Shown here in pieces: positions 32,874-43,793 of a DNA stretch of 64,000 bases. Origin of the DNA: Triticum aestivum. Lineage: Eukaryota; Streptophyta; Magnoliopsida; Poales; Poaceae. Under the pieces are notes generated by a model that was not told the DNA's origin, searched no databases, and saw only the letters and a program-made list of their open reading frames with translations. Positions within the stretch are counted from its first letter, which is position 1; every line of letters starts with the position of its first letter. Made by a program: the position numbers and the translations under genes. Location: contig NC_057809.1 in NCBI RefSeq assembly GCF_018294505.1, forward strand, positions 415,308,959-415,372,958. Reading direction: 5' to 3'.

Positions 32874-33804
32874 TCATGGGAGCACCCGGTTGAACACCCG
32901 CGACACGTCCGACGGCCGGACGGGCTTCATCAGGAAATCCTCTGCGCCTTCCTCCAAGCATCTGATTATAAACAAGAAAAGGCACCGGCTTTAATCGACG
33001 TCTAGTTCCCCATAGGGCAGTACTTGGACATTGCAGTACTCTCCGTAAAGAAATATAAAAGAATTTAGATCACTAAAGTAGTGATCTAAACGCTCTTATA
33101 TTTCTTTACAGAGGGAGTAGAATTTAGACCTGCTGATCCTGGTTGGCACGTTCTCCGAGGACATGATCACCACGGGGATCTGCTTCAACGTGGATGACTC
33201 CTGCGCGATTTTTGCCTCGTAAACTAGATGTGATTTGTGGCAAAAGAAATTAAGATTGCCACTGGGCAGGAGTTTTGGAGAAGAAGAAAAAAATAGAGTA
33301 CCACGCACCTTGACCTTCTTTAGGAGCTCGTATCCCGTCATCTCCGGCATCCAGTAATCCGTAATTATCATGCTCACATTGGGCTCCTGGACGCGATCCC
33401 CAAACGCAGAAGCAGATCAGAAATACGTACTATTCAGAAGATACTAAAAATGCCAAAAGATTACATACAGCCAATAAAGAGACAAAGAGAGAAATCAAAG
33501 GCGTACCGATCCTAGCAGCTCCAGGGCCCTCTTCCCGCTATCCACGGCCGTCACTGCCCACGAAACCAACAACAGATGCACTCGGTCACTTCTCATGCAT
33601 GCAAACGCGCACAGATTCAATGGCGATGCTGCAACCAGACCCACGATTGGACTCACCACGGAACCGAGAGCTGCGAAGGATGCCGGAGATGACGGCGCGG
33701 TCGACGGAGCTGTCGTCCACCGCGAGAACGTGAAGAGGCGCGCCGCCGCCGGCCCCCGAAAACACGGCCGTCGTCCCAACCACGCCTCCGGCGACGCTCG
33801 ACAT
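32874..33804 (-). CDS. Type-A response regulator (cytokinin signalling), 5 exons
   Basis: Exons by sequence: 33657-33804, 33507-33553, 33309-33386, 33130-33200, 32874-32961 (432 bp, 143 residues). All introns have GT...AG ends and phases match. The product is a single receiver domain with short flanks, as in type-A regulators that accept phosphate from histidine phosphotransfer proteins and dampen cytokinin responses. Key residues are present: the acidic pair D30-D31 ([12 protein letters not shown]), phospho-acceptor D75 ([15 protein letters not shown]), S105 (VVIMSSEN) and K127 ([12 protein letters not shown]). There is no C-terminal Myb/GARP domain, which excludes type B. It resembles the rice OsRR9/OsRR10 type by eye. 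The start ATG opens MSSVAGG. The last intron carries a MITE and its donor is atypical (GTCTAA). No disabling change is seen. Confidence 0.92.
33039..33117. mobile_element. Stowaway MITE in intron 4 of the response regulator
   Basis: 79 bp, nearly perfect palindrome: GTAAAGAAATATAA...TTATATTTCTTTAC with ATTTAGATCACTA/TAGTGATCTAAA inside. TA flanks both ends (33037-33038 and 33118-33119). Its right end is 12 bases from the exon 4 boundary at 33130. Confidence 0.9.
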
Positions 33805-33928
33805 CTCGAAAGCTTCGTGCCGATCGCTAGGATAGAAAGAAGAAAGATACGCGCGCGAGTCTGTAGCAGTATCTCTCTCGTCTCCCGTGGGTCGTCACAA
33901 TCAAGAAGGGGCCATCCAGGGTGGTGCG

Positions 33929-33934
33929 TTTATA
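33929..33934 (-). promoter_or_regulatory. Probable TATA box of the response regulator gene
   Basis: TATAAA on the minus strand (in CCATATAAACGC), about 125 bp upstream of the ATG. That leaves room for a 5' leader of roughly 90-100 bases. No other TATA-like sequence lies between it and the ATG. Confidence 0.6.
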
Positions 33935-33936
33935 TG

Positions 33937-34240
33937 GAGGGCCGAGGGTGAACGAGGGCGAGGGCGAGGGCAACGGGTCTCGGAAAATAGAGAAGGTAGT
34001 GCAGCGCGGGAAGATCCTAGTGCAGCTGTGCAGGGATCCACAGGATCTGGATACGGCACGGAGGCCGGATACCACACGACACACGTGCCGGACCGGATCG
34101 CGTGTACTTGTACGCGCGCGGCGAGTAAAGCGGAAATCTTCCTCCTGCCTGTCGCGGCCGAGGACGGACAGGATCTCCCCTCTTAAATACCACCAGTCCC
34201 TTTTGATGCGTCACATGATCTCCTCGACGATATGATTGTG
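33937..34240 (-). promoter_or_regulatory. Upstream region of the response regulator gene
   Basis: Contains a G-box CACGTG at 34082-34087 and several (A/G)GAT(T/C) motifs, for example AGATT on the minus strand at 34135-34139 and others around 34020-34055. Type-B response regulators bind that motif in promoters of type-A genes, so cytokinin induction is plausible. The motif is short and common; this is inference. Confidence 0.35.
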
Positions 34241-34532
34241 ACGATTCAGCTTAATTAGTAGATAGTGATACGAGCTCGGCCGATCTGTAAATTCATACCA
34301 TCTGCATGTGCCATAAAACGTTTTCCCGGCCGGTGGAGATATGTTTGTCCCGGCCTGGCCGAGCTGCCTTCGGCTGTTGCCAGCTTGTGCATCAATAGCA
34401 ATATGGCATCACCAACGCGGATTTTTAAACCAGTCTCAAGTGTTTGGAATTTATAACCCTCTAACATGGATAACTATAAACTATATCAGTCGCATCGGTT
34501 CGGACGTATCCCATAGTCCGGCTTCAAATCGC
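34241..34532. other. Intergenic DNA
   Basis: Small overlapping frames on both strands without domains. Nothing is supported. Confidence 0.4.
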
Positions 34533-34561
34533 GGGGGGGGGGGGGGGGGGGGGGGGGGGGG
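34533..34561. repeat. Run of 29 G
   Basis: Uninterrupted G from 34533 to 34561, then CGTGGGGGG. It could form a G-quadruplex on the plus strand, or its length could be a sequencing or assembly error. Confidence 0.85.
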
Positions 34562-34744
34562 CGTGGGGGGACCGTTCGTCATGTCGGACTACACGGCACC
34601 TCGGGCCCATCCAAAACACCATCAGCGGCCCATGCAATTTGATAAATTTTTGCCATTGTTCCCATGTCAAACCCCAGCCTCTTTCCACCAAGCTTCGCCG
34701 CCCCCATCCATTTTCGAGGCCTTCCGCTGTCTGCCGCCACCGCG

Positions 34745-35083
34745 ATGGACTCATCGCAGCCCATCTTGAAGGTTATTGTCCTACTGGATCCGGATCCCGT
34801 CCGCCATGCTTTCGTGCCGGTGAGTTTAGAGATTATCAAACGGCAAGAGCGGTGCGTGAAGGAGAGGGCGAAGAAGAAGGTGCAGGCGGCCGTTCAGACC
34901 AGAGCTCGTCCTCCACGAAGGACCACTGTGTCAGAACTACCCACGCAATCGCCCCATGACCCGCCCTGCACAGGCCGTTGTACATCACTACGGTCAGCCT
35001 ATCATGCAACAATTGCCGCATCACTCTTTGGCCTCCTTTACCTCCGTCCGCCCTCCACCGCACTCCCTAATACAAGCCACTAA
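34745..35083 (+). CDS. Hypothetical ORF, 112 codons
   Basis: Starts MDSSQPILKVIVLLDPDPVRHAF in a fair plant start context (CCGCGATGGA) and stays open to TAA at 35083. The middle is Lys/Arg-rich (KRQERCVKERAKKK) and the end is low-complexity. A GTGAGT at about 34819, after VP, could be a splice donor, in which case this is only a first exon. No domain is recognised. It may equally be a gene fragment or chance. Confidence 0.25.
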   Translation: MDSSQPILKVIVLLDPDPVRHAFVPVSLEIIKRQERCVKERAKKKVQAAVQTRARPPRRTTVSELPTQSPHDPPCTGRCTSLRSAYHATIAASLFGLLYLRPPSTALPNTSH

Positions 35084-35594
35084 AGTACTACGCCGCTCAT
35101 CTGTATAATCAATCAAACACGCAACAATTGTTGCAAAAATCTGCCGCCTCTTTCACCTCCGTCATAGAAAATTTATTGAATATCCGATGCTTTTGCTAGT
35201 AGTTGCATTTGTTTGCAACTATTTAAATGTATGGTCAAATTGCTATTGATCTAGATAATTTGAAAAAAAAGGAAAGGTTGGACAAGTAGAAAAGTTTTTG
35301 AGGACGCGGTTAGATGGCCTCCGCCAGGTTGGATGTCCACGGACACGTTCGAACATGTCCACAGACATTTTATGAGGTCCATATGGTGATCCACATTGAG
35401 GATGCCCTGGGTAGAACCGTCATGTCGGTGCAATGACACTACTGATTTGCTTATTAATTGTTATTATAATTATTATGCACAAACACAGGTTTTCCTGGGA
35501 GATTGTTGGGATAACGATTTGCAACACGCACGTCCGGCATGCATGCAGCCGCATGACCGCATCAAGATTCAAAAACTTGTTTATTGAGTTACTT
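35084..35594. other. Intergenic DNA
   Basis: No reading frame with support. A GCATGCATGC phrase near 35538 resembles the LINE target site. Confidence 0.4.
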
Positions 35595-35606
35595 CATGCA
35601 TGCAAC

Positions 35607-36446
35607 ATTTTTTTGAAACAACGAATTTTTTTATCATTTCATTGATTAACAGAAAGAGGTTTCGAACAAGAGCTGCAAAGTAGCAAAATAAAAGGTCAAC
35701 TCTCGCGGCATTACAACACTCATGTGTTGCGCACCCGCCACCGCCCAAAGAGACCCTCTTTGATCTTACTGATTAGAACCATGGAAGGGTTGGTCGTGTA
35801 TCGAAAGACCCTGGCATTACACCCCGTCCATATCTCCCATGAGATGAGCATCGTCAATGAGGTGAGCGCCTTACGGGATCCAATGCGAATCTGAAGGTTG
35901 ATGTTCCACCATTCTCTCACCGAAGCCCTCGTCTGCACCGCCGTAGAAATGTGATGCATGCCAAGCCACGGAAGAATATGGTTCCAAATGTGGATGGTGT
36001 ACCGACATTGGAAGAGCAGATGGGCGCCAACTCTTGGAATTGCTTGCAAGGCGGGTAGAGGCCACAGTTTGACCAACCGTGGCGTACAAGGCGATTTGAT
36101 GTTCAAATCCTATTTTGAAGGACTGGCCAAGCAAAGAACTTGCACCGGGGGGGGGGGGGGGGTTCTAGGCCGAGGAAGCATACTACACTCCATCCTTGGT
36201 GAATTTCCAAATGATGGAATCTTCCGTGTCAAAGTGATTGATATCTTCTCCCAGAAGTTAGTTAAATTGCTGGACATGCGCAAGCCATAGGCCATTGGAG
36301 GTGTCAATGAGAGAGATCCGGTTGTTGTTGGTAAGGGCTTGCTGGACAAAGGAATTCTTCTTGTGGGAGATGGCAAAGATGCTCGGTGCCAAGTCACAGG
36401 GGACCATGCAGCCATGGCAAGTTCGAGAACCTGGTCCGTTCGCCCG
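35607..36446 (-). mobile_element. 5'-truncated LINE
   Basis: About 840 bp. CATGCATGCAAC is present at both ends (35595-35606 and 36447-36458), a 12-bp target duplication. On the minus strand the element ends in a short A-run at 35607-35613. It encodes the decayed C-terminal part of a LINE reverse transcriptase polyprotein: GAHLLFQCRYTIHIWN and MLISWEIWTGCNARVFR at 35720-36106 match the zf-RVT region. Upstream frames at 36110-36449 continue it with frameshifts. A run of 16 G sits at 36147-36162. Truncation at the 5' end is normal for LINEs. Confidence 0.85.
36147..36162. repeat. Run of 16 G inside the LINE
   Basis: Uninterrupted G tract in the broken LINE coding region; likely expanded after insertion. 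It contributes to the proline-rich nonsense frame on the minus strand. Confidence 0.85.
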
Positions 36447-36466
36447 CATGCATGCAACTTTTGATC

Positions 36467-36910
36467 ATAGTTTAAAAAACCAGACCATATCAAGAAAAAC
36501 CTGAACCGATGGCCTCGCCGATTTTATAAGCTAATTAGATTGTTCTGTAAATGGACCGGACAAAACCGGTTGAACCAGCTTGTTTTTTTGCCCAAACCAG
36601 ATGAAAAACCGAAACCGGCTGAACCAGTAATGCACACTAGCATTGCTGGCAAGAGGAAAAATAATTGCGGCCGCTAGGGGTTCAGCCTTGGGCGCAATTA
36701 AACAGGCCGACGTCACCAATTTGATCCAACAACCAACTTGCCCATCACACTTAACTGTCAAAGGCTAGAAACTTAGTATATTTGATCTATTTTACATATT
36801 TTTATGACTTAAAAAAGCAGCAAATGAACCGGTGAATCGGCGGTCCGTCAGGTAAAAATCCGAACTGGCAGCATCACCGGTTTGATCGCTAATCCGGTTT
36901 TTAAAACTAT
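36467..36910. mobile_element. Non-autonomous DNA element with short terminal inverted repeats
   Basis: ATAGTTTAAAAAACCAGA at the left matches, on the other strand, ATAGTTTTAAAAACCGGA from the right end. The inside is rich in ACCGGTTGAACC-type words. No coding capacity. I could not find a matching target duplication, so superfamily is left open. Confidence 0.55.
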
Positions 36911-37372
36911 GCTTATGATAGATAGTGCATGCCTCACCACCCCATCTTTCATGATTTTTCTTTTAGCTTCTAAATTTGAATCTACTAGTCGAATGCCCGT
37001 GCGTTGCTACGGAACTTTAGAAAAATGTATAGACACGTTATTGTTCTAATTCGAAAGTGTATGTCAAACATGATGGATATTCATCCATATAACGCCAACT
37101 ATCAATTCTTTCTCCCAGTGCTTTCTGTAATGTGAGGATCACTTCAAAATCGTAAATAACACGAAATAACTTTCAAATTGTGAAGATAAACATGACAGCA
37201 ATTAGAAAGTTCAATTCTCTTTTTTGTTGATCATTTTGTATACGAGTATTCAATTATGGTGTAAAAAAATCTAGCCATTCTGGAGTATGTTTTATCCAGA
37301 TATCTAGTCTAGCTCCCAAAACAATCTAAACAAGGGTGAAAACAGACGCTAAAGATTCAGCATCTACACCGA
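36911..37372. other. Intergenic DNA with a common grass repeat end
   Basis: The phrase CGAATGCCCGTGCGTTGCTACGG near 36993 is a widespread grass repeat terminus, but its partner end could not be located. No gene is seen. Confidence 0.4.
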
Positions 37373-38582
37373 TCAAAGTGGCCTCTTGACTTCTTGAGCC
37401 CCTTGAAGTCCATCGTCTCGATGTACTCTACGCTGCCCCTGAAACCATTGAGCAGCTTGAGCAGCTCGCTGGCCCGATCCTCGGTCATGCCGCCTCAGCA
37501 CACTTGGAGCAGCTTCCGGTAGGAGCCCACACGCAGTGCCTCGTAGCAGCGCGCGCCAGCGCCGGTGTCCGCGGCACAAAAGAGGTGCCAGAGCACGGAG
37601 ACGGGCAAACTCCTTGGCCATGTTGGACACGCGGAACATCTTCTTGACCAGCACCGGCATGACCAGCGCGTACGCACACGCGGACCTGAGGCCGGTGTCG
37701 GCGCACAGGACGCCATCGAGCACGGCTAGTGCCTTCTCGCTTGTCCCCTTGTCAGTGTCCACGACGAGCTCCACAACGACGTCGGCGAAGCAGGCGGTCG
37801 CTGCTGGAGATGGGGTAGTAGGCCGTGATGAGCGCGGCCTTGGTGGCCTGCAGGGACACGGCGTAAATAATGAGGCTGACGAGCGCACTGCACACGCCGG
37901 GCGTCCTCGAGATAACGTTGACGGCGTGCCGGTCGGTGGATGAGGCGAGCTCGCGGTGGACAATGGCGGCGCGCTGGCCCGCGCGGCGACCTCACTGTGC
38001 GAGAGCACCGAGACAAGGGTCTTGTGACTTGTGAGACGCCTGGGAGGCAATGCAGCGCCAGGCCTCGTCGTCGAGCGGGAAGAACATGGTAAGGGCCGCC
38101 AAGATCGTCCCCAGCGCGCTCAATGCTGCGGCGCTGGTGCTCTCCACGGGCTCTCCGGTGAGGCTCTGGAAAGCCGAGGCGAGCTGGCGGGCGGCGCCGG
38201 CAGCCACGAGGCACCGGCGGTTGCGGTCGCTCTCCTTCCCAATGGCCCTGGCGGCCCCCTGCCCGCAGGCCGCTGCGTTCCCGCGCACGAAGGCGGCGAG
38301 CACCTCGGCGGCGTCGGCCTCGGCGACGGGCACCTGCTCGGCTCGGTTGGCGACGCACCAGTCCTGGATCATGTGGCGCGTGGCGTTGTTGGGGACGAGG
38401 TCGGCGAGCCACACAGGGCCGCCGGTGATGGGGCACGTGTCGCGCCCCCGTACCAGCCACCTCTCCCGGCCATTGTTGATGCCCGTAGGTGCCTTGACCT
38501 GGTCCTTCATGAGCTCAAGCGAGATCGGGCACCGGAAGTGCGCCGGCATCGCCAGCTCCTCATCGTTCCCGGCATCCGCCAC
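37373..38582 (-). pseudogene. U-box/ARM E3 ubiquitin ligase pseudogene (PUB type)
   Basis: Intronless, read from about 38582 down. The U-box is recognisable (HFRCPISLELMKDQVKAPTG, CPITGGPVWLADLVPN, ATRHMIQDWC), followed by an alpha-helical armadillo-like region (AAEVLAAFVRGNA, CLVAAGAARQLASAF, STSAAALSALGTILAAL). Such proteins attach ubiquitin to targets in plant defence and stress. Damage: a short deletion inside the U-box (the Tyr-Asp-Arg-Glu stretch is lost, leaving INNGRERW), a frameshift near 38030, another near 37960 where the sense moves to a frame reading RTPGVCSALVSL, and more toward the 3' end. The first in-frame ATG is at the ELAMPAHF position; an upstream ATG near 38600 is out of frame. 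Confidence 0.88.
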
Positions 38583-39713
38583 CTGCCCTCGTCGTTAGCC
38601 ATGCGTGGATTGGGAGCGATGGTGCGTAGGTTCGTGGGCGGAGCGGCGGCGACTTTTCACGCGATAGAGACAGGAGCGAGGGGTGACCGAGAGCACGACG
38701 TGCGTTAGTGGGCAGTTGTTTCCCTGGTTTGTACGATGGATTATTCCTACGGGGAAGTAGCGATCGCAAGAGGCCCGCGTTTTTCGGATCGTACCGGCGT
38801 TTACGAAGTGCGATCGCAAAGGGGGAGGGGGTGGTCGAACCATCACGACGACGGCAGATTCCCCTTTAATAGTACAGATTATGTCAGCTTGCCGAACCCT
38901 CCATTGGCCTCCTCGATGGTTCAACACCCCCACACTGGCCCATGCATGTCAGCTTGGCGAACCCCACATTGGACGAATCTCCGCCAACCGCGAGCACGTA
39001 AAGTCACCAAGGACACCACCATAGTATGGACGCGCTGTGCAATGAAAAATTACGCGGCTACTTGTGTATATTAATGTCTCACATGGAAGCGACGAACTAT
39101 TGGTTGGGTGTGCCATTTTCTCATGCCACGGCGTGCAGGATCTAGCAAACAGGTACAGACGTTATGAATGGAACACCTTGGGAGAAATCGGAGGAGACGA
39201 GTCAAAGCCCGTACGGTGAAGACATATCTGCCACGGTTTTGTGGCTTGAGATTCGACGCCTGCGGACGATCTGAATCTGAATGCCGCAGGAGGGCGAGTA
39301 CTGGCTAGTACCAGGAGTAGGAAGCGGCCGGGTGGATGGCTTGAATGCGTCGTAGCTTGCCAAGATATCCGAGACCAGCGTAGCAGGGAGCAAATCTGTT
39401 GGCTGGATGCAGTCGTGCAACCGCAGTGGCAGAGTGCAGCATAGTGGCGAAAACTACAGCGACCCTGTTGATGAGAGGGCATCTCCAAGGCTTACCTGTA
39501 AATTTGATTCTGCATTCATCCGCGGACAGGGACACGGAAGTTGGCCATCCAACACTGCCAGCATATAATTAAAATCACATTTGAACTAAAACAGATGAAG
39601 TTCATGCAAACACAACGTTTTTCATTTAAATTCGGACTTAATTTACATAAAAGTATCAATATTTTAACCGTTTAACTAAAACCAGGAAAAAAACTAAACC
39701 CTATACCACACAA
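38583..39713. other. Intergenic DNA
   Basis: No supported gene. A direct repeat of ATGTCAGCTTG(C/G)CGAACCC occurs near 38881 and 38946, and GCGATCGCAA occurs twice near 38760 and 38812. Minus-strand frames at 39162-39535 are not recognised. Confidence 0.45.
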
Positions 39714-40009
39714 TCATCTCGTATGCGTGGCCGCCTTGGCCTGCCGCACTGCCACTGTCGTCCCTCCAGCAGCGGAAGGGCACCGGTGGGCCACAACAGT
39801 CTTGTTCGGTGGCTGCCTGTCGCTCGCGGAGGAGCAACTCGGCGAAGGCCTGGCGGGAGCCGTACCCTTGCTGGCTTCGGCGGAGCAGTCGCTAAGTGAC
39901 CACTCCTCGCCGTCAAGGCTGCAGCGGCGCCTGGCGATCATCTCCGCGGTGGTGACGGAGCGGGCGATGGTCCACCCAGCACCGACGTTCAGGTCGTCAC
40001 GGACCCATT
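39714..40009 (-). pseudogene. C-terminal half of an uncharacterised protein, split by Gypsy-B
   Basis: An open minus-strand frame that runs into the Gypsy-B LTR at 40010 and continues in frame across the insertion at 50641. It reads WVRDDLNVGAGWTIARSV then TAEMIARRR and SLDGEEWSLSDCSAE, then a Ser/Pro-rich tail to a stop at 39714-39716. Strong third-position GC and continuity with the other half support a former coding sequence. I do not know its function. Confidence 0.5.
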
Positions 40010-42752
40010 TGTAACATTCAAAATTTTCAATTTGGAATGTTATACATAGACCATTCATGCATATCATATTTTGTTGCATTTTGTTTCGTGACCCTCGAAA
40101 TCCTAAGCAACTCAAGGAACCTCGGAGAGAGTTGGGGATTTTTCCTATTTTCATATTTGAGTTTTATCAAATATTGAAACGAGGATTTTTGGTTTTAATT
40201 ATTTTCTTTCCGAAAAATATTTCATATTAAAATACATGAGAGGAGATAATATGACTTCTCCAAAATAAATGAAATATTGGAGGAAAAATATTAAAATCAA
40301 ATGTTTGTTTTTATTCGGAGTTTATTGCTATTTTATTTGAATTAGAAAAATTGCATGTTTTTTAAAGTTGCATTTTAGGGCCAAGAAAATGTTTATCCTG
40401 TTCTAAATATTTTATGTAGACGGCAAAAATTTGTTTTGGCATTTTTAGATTTTATATTATTTTTCTAGGCTTTACTTTAGTCCGGCGAAATTATTTAAAA
40501 AAACTTCCGCCGGACCGCACTGGGCCGAGGCCCAGCCGCGCCGCCTCCCCGCACCGGCTCGGGAGAGGAGTCCCGAGCGGCTCCGCCGCCGCCGTCGTGT
40601 CCGACCCGGACACGCGCCGCCTGCCCCTTTCCCCAAGCCGCGCCGCCCCCTCCCTTATAAGCCGCCGCACCCCCATAGAGCCCCGAGCCGCCCCGCCGCC
40701 GCAAGCCGCCAGCCCCGCCGCCGCAAGCCGCGCCGCCCCGCCGCCTTGTTGCCGCGCCGCCACCGCTGCCGGTTGACCACACCGCCGCCGCTCCGCGTTG
40801 CCCCGCCCCACTCGCCGGAGCCGCCCCGCCCCGCCGGATCCTCGCAGGAGGTATAAGCGCCGTTCGTTTTTCTTAAAGACCGGTTCGGTTTTTTTAGAAA
40901 ACCCTAGTTTTTTTGGGATAGATCGGTTCGTCGGTTTTTCTCGGTTTAGTTACTTTGCGGACGTTCGTTCATACGTTCTTTTTAACAAACGGTGTTCACT
41001 CGTTAGCCGCAGACAACAAACGCTCGTTCGTTAGCGTGTTCGTCGGTTTTCTTTTTCTCGGATTCTCTGCGATTTTTGATCCTATTTTCGTTTTAGTTTA
41101 TCTTTTCGCTCGTTTGTCGGAATCAAGCGATTCAAGCGCCTAGATCTTGGTCTCGAACCCCTCTTTCCGTTTAACCAATTTGAACAAGTTTTTGCTACTG
41201 TAAAATTTGACCTTAGTCCAGATTAGTAAACGGATCTTGTTTCTTTCAGAGTTTGAGTTTCGTTGCTCCGTTTGATTTGATTCTTTTCGCAAACCGGAGT
41301 TCTTAAGTTGAACTTTCTGGTTAGATCTTCTTATTTGAGATTTACCCGTGTCTTTTTGTTTGATTGCTTATGTATGCTGTTGTTTGTTTGCGATAAAACA
41401 CCCGGAGTGTGAAGCGTGCTATTACGAGTCCCTAGGTTTTATGGATCATCAGCAAGGCAAGTAACACTTTGATCATACCCCTTTATCATCCAGTTTTTAT
41501 GCATTAGTTTCAATCCTCAAACATTGCATGGTTAGGATGTGAATAACATGTGGTTTGGGGAGTAGTTGATGAGGTAGAACCTATTGCCCTGTTATATTCA
41601 AACCATTGGGAGTTACTTATACGTATTGCTTTTATTGCTATGTTATGCTCGTAGACGTGGTTTGGGTGAGTGAAATCCATGACAGATGTGAGATTGTTAA
41701 TTAATGGTTCAACTTAAGGTGGCAACTTGAATACACATCTGGGTGGATTGTTTGTTGGGCACCTGGAGAATCCAGTGTTGTCCTAGGATATCCCAGAGTA
41801 CCTGTGTAATAATCCTATGGTCCGCAACCCAGGCTCAAAGGGAACTGAGATATTTTCATGCTAGAAACTTCTGTGTGCAGCCACAGGCTATTATGGGCTC
41901 TAGCATAGTTGAGTAAGTTGCGTGAAGCTCCCAAAGAGGTGGATCAGCAGGTAGAGGGATGTAGGTTGGTATGGTCTACCTGGAGTAAGGGGTTAATGCT
42001 TCTGAAAGACTGTGTCTCGGTCATCCGTTTCTGAAACACCATGTAGTGCGAGAAATCCAACGGAGGAGATCGGGTCTTGTGGGGAAAAGTGCGCAAACCT
42101 CTGTAGAGTGTATAAACTAATCATGGTTAGCCGTGTCCCCAGTTATGGAGATCTTGAGTATCTAGTACTTGGAGTATCATAAGTATCTCATCACTCTAAA
42201 ATAATATTGTTGGGTTGTTAATTACTTTAATTGGGATTGAGTTGGAGGAACCTTCTCAATGATGTTTCAACTATCATGATAGTTAAATAAAATCTATTCC
42301 TTTGTTGTAGGGAAAATTTGGCTTTTCGCAAAAACTGTAACCATAGAGCTTTCCACCAGCCAAATATGCATGTAGCGATAGTATTATTCTGTTCTTGCTC
42401 TACTGTGTTACTTTGCCAGCATATTCCATGTGCTGACCCGTTTTCGGGCTGCAACGTATTATGTTGCAGACTTTTCAGATGAGGAGTAAGGTTCGTTAGG
42501 TCGTTGCTGTGCAGCTGAGCTATCTCGTTGGAGTTGATGGACTCACTTTATCTTCCAAGCCTTCCGCTGTTATCATATTAGATGGCCTTAAGCCATATTT
42601 ATTGTACTAAGTTCTCTTTTGAGACATCCGATGTAATAAGTGTGTGATTTCTACTCTGTTATAAATCCTCGAGTACTGTGTGTGTTAGCATTACCGATCC
42701 AGGGATGACACTGAAGCACAGAGACTTGACCATTTGAGGTCGGGTCGCTACA
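40010..42752 (+). repeat. 5' LTR of Gypsy-B
   Basis: 2743 bp, TGTAACATTC...GGTCGCTACA. TATA box TTATAA at 40655-40660 before a GC-rich transcribed part. It retains about 200 bp (around 41233-41427) that the 3' LTR has lost. Confidence 0.9.
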
Positions 42753-42755
42753 AGA

Positions 42756-42767
42756 TGCTATCAGAGC
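42756..42767 (+). other. Primer binding site of Gypsy-B
   Basis: TGCTATCAGAGC three bases after the LTR, one mismatch from the initiator methionine tRNA complement seen in Gypsy-A. Confidence 0.85.
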
Positions 42768-42858
42768 ACACGCTGAGTGTAGGACACGACCACTAAGCTA
42801 AAGCCCTAGATCACTATTCTCTTCTCATTTCTGACTCCTCCATTTTCTACTCTTTAGG

Positions 42859-43597
42859 ATGGCGGACGCAAGGAACAAGTTTGCACAACCGGATGAAGAA
42901 GCACCTTTTGGACGACACTTGAAGGAAGTCACTAGGTACCTGAACATTGGAATACCAAGCTTCACCGGGACTTACAATGCCACTTTACCAGAAGAGGAGC
43001 GATGGATGATTCAAGTTCAAGTTCCAGGAAGGACATTCACGCCAGTCACTAAGCCCATAGAGTTTTCCTCCGATGCACCAACCCGGAGTCTAGGAAAGAG
43101 TATGGCAGCTCACATCACCATGGGACGCGTTGGAGAAGTTTATCATAAGGAGCTTAAGGATACTATCTATCATATTTGTGGGCGCCGAGATGTGCAATGG
43201 GAGATGATTAGCACCAGGAAGGATAGATCAATTGCAGCTTTCATCCAGGAGTTAAACCAACATATTCGTCGCCAGGAGAACCAGATGTGTGCAGGAAGAT
43301 CTGAAGAAGGCAATGACTAGGATCACGAAACTAGAGGAAGAACATAAGGCTACTCGTGAAGATTATGAGGAGGAAATCGTCGTACTAGTGGATAAGAATG
43401 CCGACCTGACAATGAAGCTAGGAGTATTCCTAGGAGACCCCGCACTAGGAGGAGAAGACGAAGAACCCAAGGAGATTCGCCCGGAGGACTACATTATCAT
43501 CGACGACACCGACTCAGACCCCGACAATAGCGATGATGACTATGAAGACGAAGCTGGAGCAGACATCATGGAGTCTTCAACCGAAGAATATTTTTAG
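42859..43597 (+). pseudogene. Extra ORF upstream of gag in Gypsy-B
   Basis: Counterpart of 21719-22462. It starts MADARNKFAQPDEEAPFGRH and is open to about 43296, where about 5 bases are missing relative to Gypsy-A and the frame shifts. It resumes in the frame from 43289 and ends ESSTEEYF at a stop in 43595-43597. The region RLL-free N-terminal half, charged middle (ITKLEEEHKATREDYEEE) and acidic end (DDTDSDPDNSDDDYEDE) are conserved. The position corresponding to the Gypsy-A stop is Arg here. Function unknown. Confidence 0.75.
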
Positions 43598-43793
43598 TAG
43601 ACCACCACATCAGTAGTAGTATTCCACCTTGTAAATAGTATAGTCCGAGCACTTTTGTAACGATAGTTAGATCGATTGTATGCCCTTGTTTGATTGATTG
43701 AGTGAAATGATTGTGTTTGTCTCATGTGCATATGGGTAGTGTTTTCCCATTAGACCTCATTCTATTCTAATCTCTCCCGTCTAAACCCACCAG

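Noticed and set aside
33595..34235. Plus-strand ORFs of about 100-118 codons over the response regulator
   Set aside because: They are antisense shadows of exon 1 and the promoter; the minus-strand gene has domain motifs and matching splice sites.
36110..36493. 127-codon minus-strand ORF as a gene
   Set aside because: It spans the LINE 5' junction and the G run; real homology is only to broken LINE reverse transcriptase.
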